A DNA stretch of 35,190 nucleotides from positions 1 through 35,190 of the forward strand of contig JAGBKB010000037.1 in the NCBI GenBank assembly GCA_017934175.1, in the 5' to 3' direction. The position numbers were made by a program, and so were the translations under genes. The number at the start of each line of letters is the position of its first letter. Position 1 is the stretch's first letter. This DNA is from Lachnospiraceae bacterium. Its GTDB lineage: Bacteria; Bacillota; Clostridia; Lachnospirales; Lachnospiraceae. Below the pieces are notes generated by a model. It was not told the origin of the DNA, ran no database searches, and saw nothing but the letters and a program-made list of their open reading frames with translations. Positions 1 to 7,757 of the stretch are shown piece by piece.

Positions 1-1161
1 GAAATCTTTTAACTTTATGTGTCGCACCAAACTGGTAGAGTAATCTAAATCATCATTTGTAATTAATATTTTTTGAGAGATGTTGTCTTTGATAATGTTG
101 AAAGGCAACATCTCTCTTTCATATGTATCATTATTTTCTACACTATAGGCTACTTGTATATAATATTTTTTATTTCCATTTGTTGCAAGGAAGTCAACTT
201 CTTTATTATTTATGATATATACATTTAAATTATATCCCATATATATAAGTTCATTATAAACTATATTTTCAAGATTATGCGTTAAGTCAAATCTATTATT
301 AGTTTGCCTGATGGAATTAAAAGATACATCTTCATTATATATTTTATTATAAAATGACAATTCTTGCTTTGTCTTTGTTGAATATTGTTTTAGTTTTTCT
401 ATAGCAAATGCTTGCTCAAGGTAATAAATATATTTCGCAATTGTGTTTTCAGAACATTTATGTTGCTCTTTTATATATTTATAAATTGAATTTGAACTAA
501 GTATTCTACTATTTGATAAAAAAATAAAATTCACAACTTTTTCAAATAACTCTATTTTTTTAATCTTATAACGAAGACTTAAATCATTATAAATAATAGT
601 TTCATTTAAATCTTTTAAGTAAGTTTTCATAGCATTTTCATCTTGAAACTCAAATCTCTTTGGGAAACCGCCCCATATTATATAATCAAGTTCATTAACT
701 TCTCTATTTAACTCTTTGCAATATTGCAATATTTCTTTATAAACAAATGGATATATTTTAAAAGAGACATACCTACCACTAAGTTTTTTTGTGTATTCTT
801 TCGATAATAGTTTTTGATTTGAACCAGTTATAAAAATTGAGCAATTTTTAAGTCGTAGTGTTTTACAAATATCTTCCCATCCATCATAATCTTGTATTTC
901 ATCAAAAAATACATAGCACATGCCTTCTTTTTTATTTTTAAGAATATGGTTGATGATGGTATCTGTATTTGAGAATTCATTTTTGGTTAATCTGTTTTCA
1001 AATTCAAAATAATAAATATTATCACTCTTTTTAGCAATTTCATCACGGATTTGTTGCATCACAACAGATTTCCCACATCTTCTGATGCCAGTTATAATTT
1101 TAATCAAGTCAGAGTCATAAAATTGCCTTATTTTGCTTAAATATTTTTCTCGAATTATCAT
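1..1161 (-). CDS. AAA+ ATPase with DUF4143 domain, 3' end cut off by the window edge
   Basis: The reading frame is open for 387 codons from the ATG at 1161 to the left edge, so the C-terminus is incomplete, probably by only a few residues judging from family length. The P-loop GIRRCGKS is at residues 25-32, Walker B (YVFFDEIQD) at about 83-91 and a sensor-like FITGSN follows. This is the AAA_14 arrangement. Farther on comes a DUF4143-type C-terminal region with a nuclease-fold-like EVDF...KYYIQV motif. Such proteins are common orphan ATPases with no settled function. No partner gene is visible. A perfect sigma-A promoter ends 6 nt before the ATG and there is no Shine-Dalgarno, so the message looks leaderless. 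The next Met lies after the P-loop, so the start is secure. Confidence 0.9.
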   Translation of the reverse strand, partial: MIIREKYLSKIRQFYDSDLIKIITGIRRCGKSVVMQQIRDEIAKKSDNIYYFEFENRLTKNEFSNTDTIINHILKNKKEGMCYVFFDEIQDYDGWEDICKTLRLKNCSIFITGSNQKLLSKEYTKKLSGRYVSFKIYPFVYKEILQYCKELNREVNELDYIIWGGFPKRFEFQDENAMKTYLKDLNETIIYNDLSLRYKIKKIELFEKVVNFIFLSNSRILSSNSIYKYIKEQHKCSENTIAKYIYYLEQAFAIEKLKQYSTKTKQELSFYNKIYNEDVSFNSIRQTNNRFDLTHNLENIVYNELIYMGYNLNVYIINNKEVDFLATNGNKKYYIQVAYSVENNDTYEREMLPFNIIKDNISQKILITNDDLDYSTSLVRHIKLKDF

Positions 1162-1167
1162 ATTTTT

Positions 1168-1196
1168 ATTATAGTGCAAAGTATTTAGAATGTCAA
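1168..1196 (-). promoter_or_regulatory. Perfect consensus sigma-A promoter of the AAA ATPase gene
   Basis: On the minus strand TTGACA (1196-1191) is followed by a 17-bp spacer and TATAAT (1173-1168). Only 6 nt separate the -10 box from the ATG at 1161, so transcription should begin at or next to the start codon. Confidence 0.85.
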
Positions 1197-1212
1197 GAAA
1201 AGCTATCAGTTG

Positions 1213-1303
1213 AAATGCAAACTTTTCTAAAACTATCAAAAGTTCGCAATTTGCACACCCCCCTATAGCCACCCTATAGTCACCTCCAGTAATTTCTGTA
1301 ATT
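1213..1303. repeat. Hairpin plus CCCCCTATAGCCACCCT motif, likely remnant of a dispersed element
   Basis: An imperfect inverted repeat (arms 1213-1226 and 1238-1252) is followed by the 17-bp motif CCCCCTATAGCCACCCT at 1259-1275 and, after a further stretch, CTGTAATT. The same motif, also followed by CTGTAATT, occurs at 34960-34976. I infer two copies or remnants of one intergenic element. No reading frame of note is present. Confidence 0.5.
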
Positions 1304-1312
1304 ATATTATAC

Positions 1313-1340
1313 TTGAAAAAATCTAAAAAAATGGTATAAT
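1313..1340 (+). promoter_or_regulatory. Promoter of the DUF1622-rubredoxin pair
   Basis: TTGAAA (1313-1318), a 16-bp spacer, then TATAAT (1335-1340) preceded by TG one base upstream (extended -10). The predicted start is near 1347, about 30 nt before the first gene. Confidence 0.7.
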
Positions 1341-1376
1341 TATATAGTTGATTAAATATAGGGTTTATGAGAGTTT

Positions 1377-1745
1377 ATGATGGAGAATATAATTAGTTTT
1401 TTAGAACATGTAGTTTTGACAGATGTAGTGGCAATATGTACTTTTTTACTTGAGATGGCTGGAGTAATTGTGCTTATGACCACATCTATTAAATCTTTTA
1501 TAAAATGGTTACAAAAGAAAAACCACGTTCAGTTAGATTTGGCTCATGGAACAGCACTTGCGCTTACATTTAAAATGGGTGGTGAGGTACTTCGGACTGT
1601 GGTTGTTAGAGAATGGCAAGAACTTGGAATCTTGGGCGCCATCATACTTCTTCGAGCAGCACTCACTGTTATGTTACACTGGGAAATAAAGAGTGAAGAA
1701 AAAGATATTGATAACGAAAAAATTAAAGAATTAAAAAAATATTAG
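1377..1745 (+). CDS. DUF1622 family small membrane protein
   Basis: This 122-aa protein has two clear hydrophobic segments, at about residues 12-36 and 84-102. Between them is the conserved block LDLAHGTALALTFKMGGEVL that marks the DUF1622 family. The tail is charged and Lys/Glu-rich. The function of the family is unknown; it is an integral membrane protein. Two ATGs are adjacent (1377, 1380) and only a weak GAGAG serves as ribosome-binding site. It lies 24 bp before rubredoxin, probably in one transcript from the promoter at 1313-1340. Confidence 0.85.
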   Translation: MMENIISFLEHVVLTDVVAICTFLLEMAGVIVLMTTSIKSFIKWLQKKNHVQLDLAHGTALALTFKMGGEVLRTVVVREWQELGILGAIILLRAALTVMLHWEIKSEEKDIDNEKIKELKKY

Positions 1746-1769
1746 TTAAAAAATCGAGGAGGAAAAGAC

Positions 1770-1904
1770 ATGGTTTATAAGTGTAAGATTTGCGGACACA
1801 AATATGATGAAAATGCTGAAGGAGTAAAGTTTGCTGATTTACCAGATGATTGGAAGTGTCCAATCTGTGGTGTTGGTAAAGATATGTTTGAGCCAGCAGA
1901 GTAA
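1770..1904 (+). CDS. Rubredoxin, 44 aa
   Basis: A short protein with two CxxCG knuckles, Cys5-Lys-Ile-Cys8-Gly and Cys30-Pro-Ile-Cys33-Gly, which bind one iron. It also has the family's aromatic core (Tyr3, Tyr12, Trp28) and the [11 protein letters not shown] block. Rubredoxins are cytosolic one-electron carriers in anaerobes, often serving oxygen/peroxide-detoxifying enzymes or redox enzymes. At 44 residues it is slightly shorter than the usual 52-54, losing residues at the C-terminus. A perfect AGGAGG (1757-1762) precedes the ATG by 7 nt. It follows the DUF1622 gene and precedes the tungstate cluster. A link to tungsten enzymes is possible but not shown. Confidence 0.96.
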   Translation: MVYKCKICGHKYDENAEGVKFADLPDDWKCPICGVGKDMFEPAE

Positions 1905-1920
1905 TTAAATAAAAATCATT

Positions 1921-2010
1921 AATGTTAGCGAGTTATATAAGACTATATGCCTTTTATAACCATTGAGTGTAGATGGTAACATCTATGCTTGCCTTTTGCG
2001 AAGCAACATT
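1921..2010 (+). ncRNA. Structured 5' leader of the tungstate operon, candidate Moco/Tuco-like riboswitch
   Basis: AATGTT (1921-1926) pairs with AACATT (2005-2010), extended by GC/GC with one bulged A. Inside are GTTATA/TATAAC (1932-1937 with 1955-1960) and a perfect 6-bp hairpin closed by a GTAA tetraloop of GNRA type (loop 1976-1979). A small TTGC-GAA-GCAA hairpin follows. TGCCTTTT occurs twice (1948-1955, 1990-1997). Molybdenum/tungsten-cofactor riboswitches precede such operons and use a GNRA tetraloop, so this is the natural suspect. I cannot confirm the consensus. Confidence 0.4.
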
Positions 2011-2095
2011 ATATAACTTTGAGAAGAAAACATTAGATGATTTATGTTGCATAATTTATTTAATGTTTTTTATAATAAAGAAAATGGAGGAAACC

Positions 2096-3118
2096 ATGAA
2101 AAAAATTATTTCACTTTTATCAGTTTTAGCACTTGTAATGGGTCTTGTTGCATGTGGCAACACTGCTAAAGCACCAGTTGAGACAACAGCAACACCTGTA
2201 ACTGAAACTGTTAAAGAAACAGAAGCACCAAAAGCACCAAGTGTAAATCTTGAAATCTTATTAGAAAGAGATGATTCAATGATTAACACTTATTCTCTTC
2301 TTGCAGTAAATGATGCTGCACCATTTGTAAATGCTGACGGAGCAGCAGTAAATGATGTAAAACTTAATACTGCAGGGGCTGATGCACTCATCAACTTTAT
2401 GCTTGGAGAAGGAGAAGACCTTGCAGCAAATTATGGATATGATAAATACAATGAGTATTTATTCTATCTTTTAGATGGTGCACCAAAATCAACAAAAGAA
2501 ATACCAAAGGCAACTGACGAGACAAAAACAATTAGATTATCTACTACTACATCTGTAAATGATTCAGGATTACTTGGATATTTACTTCCTATTTTTGAAG
2601 AGAAATATGGATATAAAGTAGAAGTTTTTTCAGCAGGTACTGGAAAGTCAATTGCAAACGCTAAAGCAGGAAATGCAGATTTAATTCTCGTTCATGCAAA
2701 GGCTCAAGAAGAAAAGTTTATCACTGATGGATTTGCAAGAGTAGTTGATGGCTTTGACAAAGAAAGACTTTCTTATATGTATAACTTCTTTGTACTTTGC
2801 GGACCAGCAGAAGACCCTGCAAATGTTAAGAGTGCAGCAACAGTTCTTGATGCATTTAAGGCTATCGCAGATGGAAAATACTTATTTGTATCTCGTGGTG
2901 ATAAATCAGGAACACACACTAAAGAATTATCATTATGGCCAAAAGATTTAGGTATCACAGATGACCCAGCAACATTTGAAAGTTACAAAGATTGGTATGT
3001 TTCTTCAAATGCAGGTATGGGAGTATGCTTAACTCAAGCAGCAGAAAGAGGAGCATATATTTTATCTGATAAGGCTACATTCCTTACATTTAAAGCAAAT
3101 GGTGGAGTTATAAAATAA
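2096..3118 (+). CDS. tupA: Tungstate ABC transporter substrate-binding lipoprotein, apparently circularly permuted
   Basis: This 340-aa lipoprotein (signal peptide 1-19, lipobox LVAC with Cys20) has a Thr/Pro-rich linker (21-50). The oxyanion-binding block STTTSVNDSGLL starts at residue 149, followed by AGTGKSIANAKAG, DLILVHA, FVSRGDKSGTH and NAGMGVCLTQAAE, all hallmarks of TupA. The order is odd. Residues 51-125 (NLEILLERDDSMINTYSLLAVN... through KYNEYLFY) read like the segment that normally ends TupA proteins (LxILVEGDxxLLNxYxVIAVN...). The protein instead stops at LTFKANGGVIK, where that segment should begin. I start at 2096 because GGAGG (2086-2090) precedes it and the signal peptide begins there. 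An upstream in-frame ATG at 1973 would bury the signal peptide. It binds tungstate (possibly molybdate) outside the membrane for TupBC. Confidence 0.9.
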   Translation: MKKIISLLSVLALVMGLVACGNTAKAPVETTATPVTETVKETEAPKAPSVNLEILLERDDSMINTYSLLAVNDAAPFVNADGAAVNDVKLNTAGADALINFMLGEGEDLAANYGYDKYNEYLFYLLDGAPKSTKEIPKATDETKTIRLSTTTSVNDSGLLGYLLPIFEEKYGYKVEVFSAGTGKSIANAKAGNADLILVHAKAQEEKFITDGFARVVDGFDKERLSYMYNFFVLCGPAEDPANVKSAATVLDAFKAIADGKYLFVSRGDKSGTHTKELSLWPKDLGITDDPATFESYKDWYVSSNAGMGVCLTQAAERGAYILSDKATFLTFKANGGVIK

Positions 3119-3137
3119 TTTTACCTTGGGGTTTTAA

Positions 3138-3815
3138 ATGAAGATTTTAGGAGATGCTTGTAACTTAATATTGAAAATGGATAAAACCCTTATGGATATT
3201 TTATCTGTCACATTTAGGATGGCAATATCAAGTTCAGTTATCTCACTAATAATCGGTGTGCCAATAGGCATAATATATGGCTACAAAAATTTTAAGATAA
3301 AAAACTTTTTCATAATTTTGAACCGCACACTCATGGGTATGCCGCCCGTGGTGTGCGGTCTTTTATGTTATTTGATGTTTTCAGGGGTTGGACCATTAAG
3401 GCATTTAAGACTTTTATATACTGTAGAAGGTATGATTATAGCACAAGTTTTACTTATAACTCCTATAGTGATAGGCACAATGGAGCCATTTATAAAAAAA
3501 TTATACCCTGAAATGAATGATACTGTAGAAGGAATACATATAAGTGGAGTAAAAAAAATATTTTTACTCATAAATGAGAGTAAGTATGAGATAGTTTCAG
3601 TGTATTTATTTGCACTGTCAAGAGCACTTGCAGAAGTGGGAGCCGTATCTATGGTTGGTGGTGCGATTATATTTAAGACCAATGTTATGACTACTGCAAT
3701 TATGAACTATACCAATATGGGTGACTTCAACATGGCAATGGCGCTTGGAATAATTCTTATGCTAATATCTCTTGTTGTAAATATAATTGCAAATATTTTA
3801 CAAAGTAGTACATAA
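3138..3815 (+). CDS. tupB: Tungstate ABC transporter permease
   Basis: This 225-aa integral membrane protein of the binding-protein-dependent permease family has about five hydrophobic segments. It carries the TupB-typical block MGMPPVVCGLLCYLMFSGVGPL and the EAA-like cytoplasmic loop around SRALAEVGAVSMVGGAI, which contacts the ATPase. Length matches the family. It lies 19 bp after tupA and 64 bp before tupC. Within the coding region at 3322-3359 the RNA can form a very stable hairpin followed by CTTTTAT, which may reduce transcription of downstream genes. The GC-rich codons there (CCG CCC GTG GTG TGC) differ from the AT-ending codons of the surroundings. No strong SD is seen before the ATG. 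Confidence 0.93.
   Translation: MKILGDACNLILKMDKTLMDILSVTFRMAISSSVISLIIGVPIGIIYGYKNFKIKNFFIILNRTLMGMPPVVCGLLCYLMFSGVGPLRHLRLLYTVEGMIIAQVLLITPIVIGTMEPFIKKLYPEMNDTVEGIHISGVKKIFLLINESKYEIVSVYLFALSRALAEVGAVSMVGGAIIFKTNVMTTAIMNYTNMGDFNMAMALGIILMLISLVVNIIANILQSST
3322..3365 (+). terminator. Terminator-like hairpin inside tupB
   Basis: ACCGCACAC (3322-3330), one bulged T, then CATGGG pair with CCCGTG and GTGTGCGGT (3345-3359). That gives about 15 bp around a 7-nt loop, followed by CTTTTAT. It has the form of an intrinsic terminator, but sits mid-gene in the sense orientation. Whether it terminates, pauses or is tolerated cannot be told from sequence. Confidence 0.5.
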
Positions 3816-3879
3816 TAGTTAGTTTGTACTTTTATCTAAGACCACACACAAGAAAATAGTTGGAGCAAAAACAAGTTTA

Positions 3880-4473
3880 ATGATAAACATTAGAAATATT
3901 AAAAAAACATACAACAATCAGGTTGTATTAGACATAGAGAATTTTTCCTTGGAAGAAGGGAAGATTTATGCTATCATTGGACCAAATGGTTCTGGTAAAA
4001 GTACACTTGCAAAAATTATAGCAGGATTATTAATTGATGATAGTGGCATTAAAAAGAAAATAATTGACAATAGTGGTAAAATATTAGATGTATCATATTT
4101 GCCACAGAAGCCTTACATATTTGATTTAAGCCTTGAAAAAAATCTCTTGTTAAATGGTAATGACAAAGAAAAATGTGATGAGATGATTAAAAAGTTTGAT
4201 ATAGGATACTTGAGAGGGAAAAATGCAAAAAAGTTTTCTGGTGGCGAACAACAAAAAATGGGACTTGCAAGGCTTATGATGAAAGATTATGATTTAGTAA
4301 TTTTGGATGAGCCAACATCTGCTATGGATGAAATATCAAAAACAAGAGCAATAGACATTATTAAAGAATATGCTAAAAACAAAACACTTATAATGATTAC
4401 ACATGATTTAAGTAAAGTAAATGATATTGCTGATTACACTATAAGATTGGAATGTGGGAAGATAATATGTTAG
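3880..4473 (+). CDS. tupC: Tungstate ABC transporter ATP-binding protein
   Basis: This 197-aa ABC ATPase has Walker A GPNGSGKST (about residues 34-42), Q-loop YLPQKPY, signature FSGGEQQKMGLARL, Walker B LVILDEPTSAMD and switch histidine ITHD. It is compact compared with most importers' ATPases, as is usual for TupC, and lacks any C-terminal regulatory domain. It energises TupB. The SD is poor: GGAG at 3862-3865 is 14 nt from the ATG. The 3' end overlaps moeA by 7 nt, suggesting translational coupling of transport to cofactor assembly. Confidence 0.94.
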   Translation: MINIRNIKKTYNNQVVLDIENFSLEEGKIYAIIGPNGSGKSTLAKIIAGLLIDDSGIKKKIIDNSGKILDVSYLPQKPYIFDLSLEKNLLLNGNDKEKCDEMIKKFDIGYLRGKNAKKFSGGEQQKMGLARLMMKDYDLVILDEPTSAMDEISKTRAIDIIKEYAKNKTLIMITHDLSKVNDIADYTIRLECGKIIC

Positions 4474-5699
4474 ATTTGTTGAAAGTTGATAGTTTAGAAG
4501 AAGCAGTTAGTAAACTATACAATGAATGTAAAAACAATGGTTTAGAAATCGGAACTGAAGAAATAAATGTTTCTGATTCTTTTTTACGCATTCTTGCTTT
4601 GGATGTAGTAGCAAATATAGATGTTCCAGAGTTTGATAGAACAGTTGTAGATGGTTATGCAGTGATTGCAAAAGACACGGCAGGTGCAAGTGACACTATT
4701 CCAACAATATTAAATGTCGTTGGAGAGAGTTTCATGGGAAAACCTCAAGACATAGAGATTAAAAATGGAGAGTGCGTATATGTTCCGACAGGTGCTATGT
4801 TACCAAAAGGTGCAACTGCTTGTATTATGATTGAGAATACTGAAAATATAACAAATGATAAAGTCGCTATATATGATTCAGTAGCAGAAGGAAAATATGT
4901 TGTAAAAAAAGGTGATGATATAAAAAAAGGAACTGTTGCATTAAATAAAGGGCATATAATTAAAGCAGCAGATATGGGATTTTTGTCATCAATAGCAGTT
5001 AATAAAATAAAGGTATATAAAAAATTGAATATAACAATAATTTCAACAGGTGATGAACTTATTGATGAAAATGATAAATTAGAATTCGGAAAGATTAGAG
5101 ATGTAAATACTAATTTACTTGTAGGGCTTTCAAATAAATATGGTCTAAACATCGTAAATAAATATTTATTAAAAGATGATGAAAAATTACTTGAAGATAC
5201 TGTAAGAAAAGCGATGACTACAAGTGATATAGTGGTAGTTTCAGGTGGTAGTTCTAAAGGTAAAAAAGATGCAAGTAGTGAAGTATTAGGAAGAGTTTCA
5301 TCTTCAGGGGTCTTAACTCATGGAATAGCCATTAAGCCAGGCAAACCTACTATCACGGCATATGATAAAGACACAAAAACTATACTCGTAGGGCTTCCTG
5401 GTCATCCAGTAGCATCTGCGATACTTTTTAAATTAGTTTTAATAGATTTATTATATAAACTAATGAATGTAGATGAAACTGATTACTCATGTATTGGTGT
5501 AATGACTGAAAACATTCCTGCATCTCCTGGAAGGATGACCATTCAATTAGTAAATGTTGATAAAGATTATAATGTGACACCTATATATGGTCGTTCAGGT
5601 TTAATACATACTTTGTCAGTTGCAACAGGGTATATTAGATTAGAGATAAATCAAGAAGGAATAAATAAAGGCTCTAAAGTAAATGTTTATTATTTATAG
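4467..5699 (+). CDS. moeA: Molybdopterin molybdenumtransferase MoeA (first copy)
   Basis: This 410-aa cytosolic enzyme inserts molybdate or tungstate into adenylylated molybdopterin. Recognisable blocks in order are FDRTVVDGYAV, YVPTGAMLPKGATACIMIENTE, IISTGDEL, DVNTNLL, VVSGGSSKGKKD (the MoCF-fold signature region), HGIAIKPGKPT and LVGLPGHPVAS. A C-terminal beta domain follows. Length is the family norm. The start at 4467 is chosen because GGGAAG lies 5 nt upstream; an in-frame ATG at 4452 would add five residues and is possible. It overlaps tupC and precedes the second, fused MoeA by 26 bp, so the cluster couples metal uptake to insertion. Confidence 0.94.
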   Translation: MLDLLKVDSLEEAVSKLYNECKNNGLEIGTEEINVSDSFLRILALDVVANIDVPEFDRTVVDGYAVIAKDTAGASDTIPTILNVVGESFMGKPQDIEIKNGECVYVPTGAMLPKGATACIMIENTENITNDKVAIYDSVAEGKYVVKKGDDIKKGTVALNKGHIIKAADMGFLSSIAVNKIKVYKKLNITIISTGDELIDENDKLEFGKIRDVNTNLLVGLSNKYGLNIVNKYLLKDDEKLLEDTVRKAMTTSDIVVVSGGSSKGKKDASSEVLGRVSSSGVLTHGIAIKPGKPTITAYDKDTKTILVGLPGHPVASAILFKLVLIDLLYKLMNVDETDYSCIGVMTENIPASPGRMTIQLVNVDKDYNVTPIYGRSGLIHTLSVATGYIRLEINQEGINKGSKVNVYYL

Positions 5700-5725
5700 T
5701 ATAGGAAAGTTTAAAAGGAGATAAT

Positions 5726-7627
5726 ATGCCAAAAAGGAATTTATATTTACATACTATATCTGTAGAAGAAGCATATAACAAATATTTTGATGCATTAAAA
5801 GAAAAAAATATATTATCAAATCAAGTTGAAGAAGTAAAAACAGTAGATGCATTAAATCGCATAACCTCTGAAGCAATTTATGCAAGATGTAATTCTCCAC
5901 TTTTTAATGCTGCATCTATGGATGGCATTTGTGTGGATAGTAAGATTACTAAAAATGCAAGCGAAGAAAATCCAATCATATTAAAACTTGGAGTTGATTA
6001 TAAAATAGTAGATACTGGTGATGCGATAAAACCTCCATTTGATGCTGTAATTATGGCAGAAGATGTTATAGAGATAGATGAAGAAACTGTCAAAATTGTT
6101 TCACCTATAAGTGGGTGGGAAAATATAAGACCTATAGGAGAAGATATAGTCATAGGTGAAATGATTCTTGAAAGCAATCACGAAATTAAACCTATAGATA
6201 TTGGTGCATTAATAGCAGGAGGAATATCAAAAATTAAATGTCATAAAAAAATGACAGTAGGTATCATTCCAACTGGAGATGAAATAGTTAATATGAAAGA
6301 TGAGCCTAAAGAGGGCGATATAATTGATTCCAACTCCTATATGATTAAAGCACTTGTAGAAGCATCATATGGCATAGGCAATAGATATGATATAGTAAAA
6401 GATGATTATGAAAAAATAAAATCTAAACTAAAAGAGTCAATAAAAAATAATGATGTAACTATCATAAATGCAGGTTCATCTGCAGGAACAGAAGACTATA
6501 CAGTGCATATATTAAGAGAGATTGGTGAAGTTATAGTTCATGGTGTATCTATGAAACCAGGAAAGCCAGTCATACTTGCTATTGTAGATGGTAAGCCTGT
6601 TATAGGCTTACCTGGATATCCTATGAGTGCATATCTTGCATTTGATTTATTTGTAAAACCTATTCTCACAAGAAAAAAAGAAGTGAATGAAGAAATAGAT
6701 GCAGTTAGTTCAAAGAGACTTATATCTTCATTGAAGCATAGAGAGTTTGTTCGTGTAAAAGTTGGTAAAATTGATGACAAATATGTAGCAGCACCACTTA
6801 ATAGAGGTGCGGCATCTCAAATGAGTATGGTAAAGGCGGATGGCATAATGATTATACCTCAAAATAGTGAAGGAGTTGAGGCTGGAGAATTATGTAAAGT
6901 CAAACTTTTAAAAAATAAATCTGCCATTGACAACACTCTTATTTCTATAGGCTCACATGATATTCTTATGGACATAGTGTCTGATATAATCGCAAGAAAT
7001 AGTGACAGCGTAACTTTATCATCAACGCATGTAGGTTCTATGGGTGGACTTCTTGCACTTAAGAGAAATGAAACCATTATAGCACCAACACATTTGCTTG
7101 ATGAAAATACTGGTGTATATAACATTTCAATCTTAAAAGAATTATTTGGAGAAGGAAAAGTTTCACTTATAAAAGGTTTTAATAGAATACAAGGTTTGAT
7201 GGTGAAAAAAGGTAATCCACTTAACATAAAAGGTATTGAAGATTTAACCAAGTGCAGATTTGTAAATCGACAAAGAGGTGCTGGCACAAGAGTTTTGCTT
7301 GATTACAAATTAAAGAAGTTAGGAATTGACCAGTCATTAATTGATGGATATGACAAAGAGTTATCAACTCATATGGCAGTTGCTGCAAGTGTAAAAAGTC
7401 CATATTCAGATTGCGGTATGGGTGTTAAGTCAGCGGCTGATAGTATGGGACTTGATTTCATAGAAGTTGGTGTTGAGGAATATGATTTTGCCATATATAC
7501 TAAAAATTTAGAAGATAAAAAGGTGCAGTATTTCCTTGAAACTATAAAAAGTCAAGAATTACATGATAAATTAGTAGAACTTGGTGGCTATGGGTTTGAA
7601 CATGTAGGTCAAATTATCAACATTTAA
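5726..7627 (+). CDS. MoeA fused to a C-terminal periplasmic-binding-protein-like domain
   Basis: This 633-aa protein has a MoeA part at about residues 1-405 (ASMDGICVD, DTGDAIKPPFDAVIMAEDV, IIPTGDEI, NAGSSAGTEDYT, VHGVSMKPGKP, VIGLPGYPMSAY). A PBP-like domain spans about 415-633 (SIGSHDILMDIVSDII, STHVGSMGGLLAL, FVNRQRGAGTRVLLD, DCGMGVKSAADSMGLDFI). The fusion is a known MoeA variant. There is no signal peptide, so the binding domain works in the cytosol, plausibly sensing or holding oxyanion or a cofactor precursor; that role is inferred. SD AAGGAGA (5715-5721) precedes the ATG. With moeA beside it, one copy may favour tungsten and the other molybdenum, as proposed for other organisms with paired MoeA. 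Confidence 0.93.
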   Translation: MPKRNLYLHTISVEEAYNKYFDALKEKNILSNQVEEVKTVDALNRITSEAIYARCNSPLFNAASMDGICVDSKITKNASEENPIILKLGVDYKIVDTGDAIKPPFDAVIMAEDVIEIDEETVKIVSPISGWENIRPIGEDIVIGEMILESNHEIKPIDIGALIAGGISKIKCHKKMTVGIIPTGDEIVNMKDEPKEGDIIDSNSYMIKALVEASYGIGNRYDIVKDDYEKIKSKLKESIKNNDVTIINAGSSAGTEDYTVHILREIGEVIVHGVSMKPGKPVILAIVDGKPVIGLPGYPMSAYLAFDLFVKPILTRKKEVNEEIDAVSSKRLISSLKHREFVRVKVGKIDDKYVAAPLNRGAASQMSMVKADGIMIIPQNSEGVEAGELCKVKLLKNKSAIDNTLISIGSHDILMDIVSDIIARNSDSVTLSSTHVGSMGGLLALKRNETIIAPTHLLDENTGVYNISILKELFGEGKVSLIKGFNRIQGLMVKKGNPLNIKGIEDLTKCRFVNRQRGAGTRVLLDYKLKKLGIDQSLIDGYDKELSTHMAVAASVKSPYSDCGMGVKSAADSMGLDFIEVGVEEYDFAIYTKNLEDKKVQYFLETIKSQELHDKLVELGGYGFEHVGQIINI

Positions 7628-7728
7628 AGATGTATTGATAAGAACGCCTATATATAGTGCATAGCATATTAATTCATAACAAAATATGTAAAACAAAAAA
7701 AGTGCTAATTTATAGTTAAAATAGCCGA

Positions 7729-7757
7729 AAAAGCAAGAAAAAACCTTGCTTTTTTTT
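7729..7757 (+). terminator. Intrinsic terminator after the tup-moe operon
   Basis: AAAAGCAAG (7729-7737), a 7-nt loop and CTTGCTTTT (7745-7753) run into a tract of T. It lies about 100 bp after the MoeA fusion gene. Its 3' arm overlaps the proposed -35 box of the ribosomal promoter. Confidence 0.85.

Noticed and set aside
1973..2095. Upstream in-frame start for tupA
   Set aside because: It would put 41 residues ahead of a standard lipoprotein signal peptide and lies in the structured leader; the ATG at 2096 has its own GGAGG.
3807..3833. Possible terminator between tupB and tupC (AGTACA/TGTACT then TTT)
   Set aside because: Only 6 AT-rich pairs with a 12-nt loop; too weak to call, and the genes are functionally one operon.
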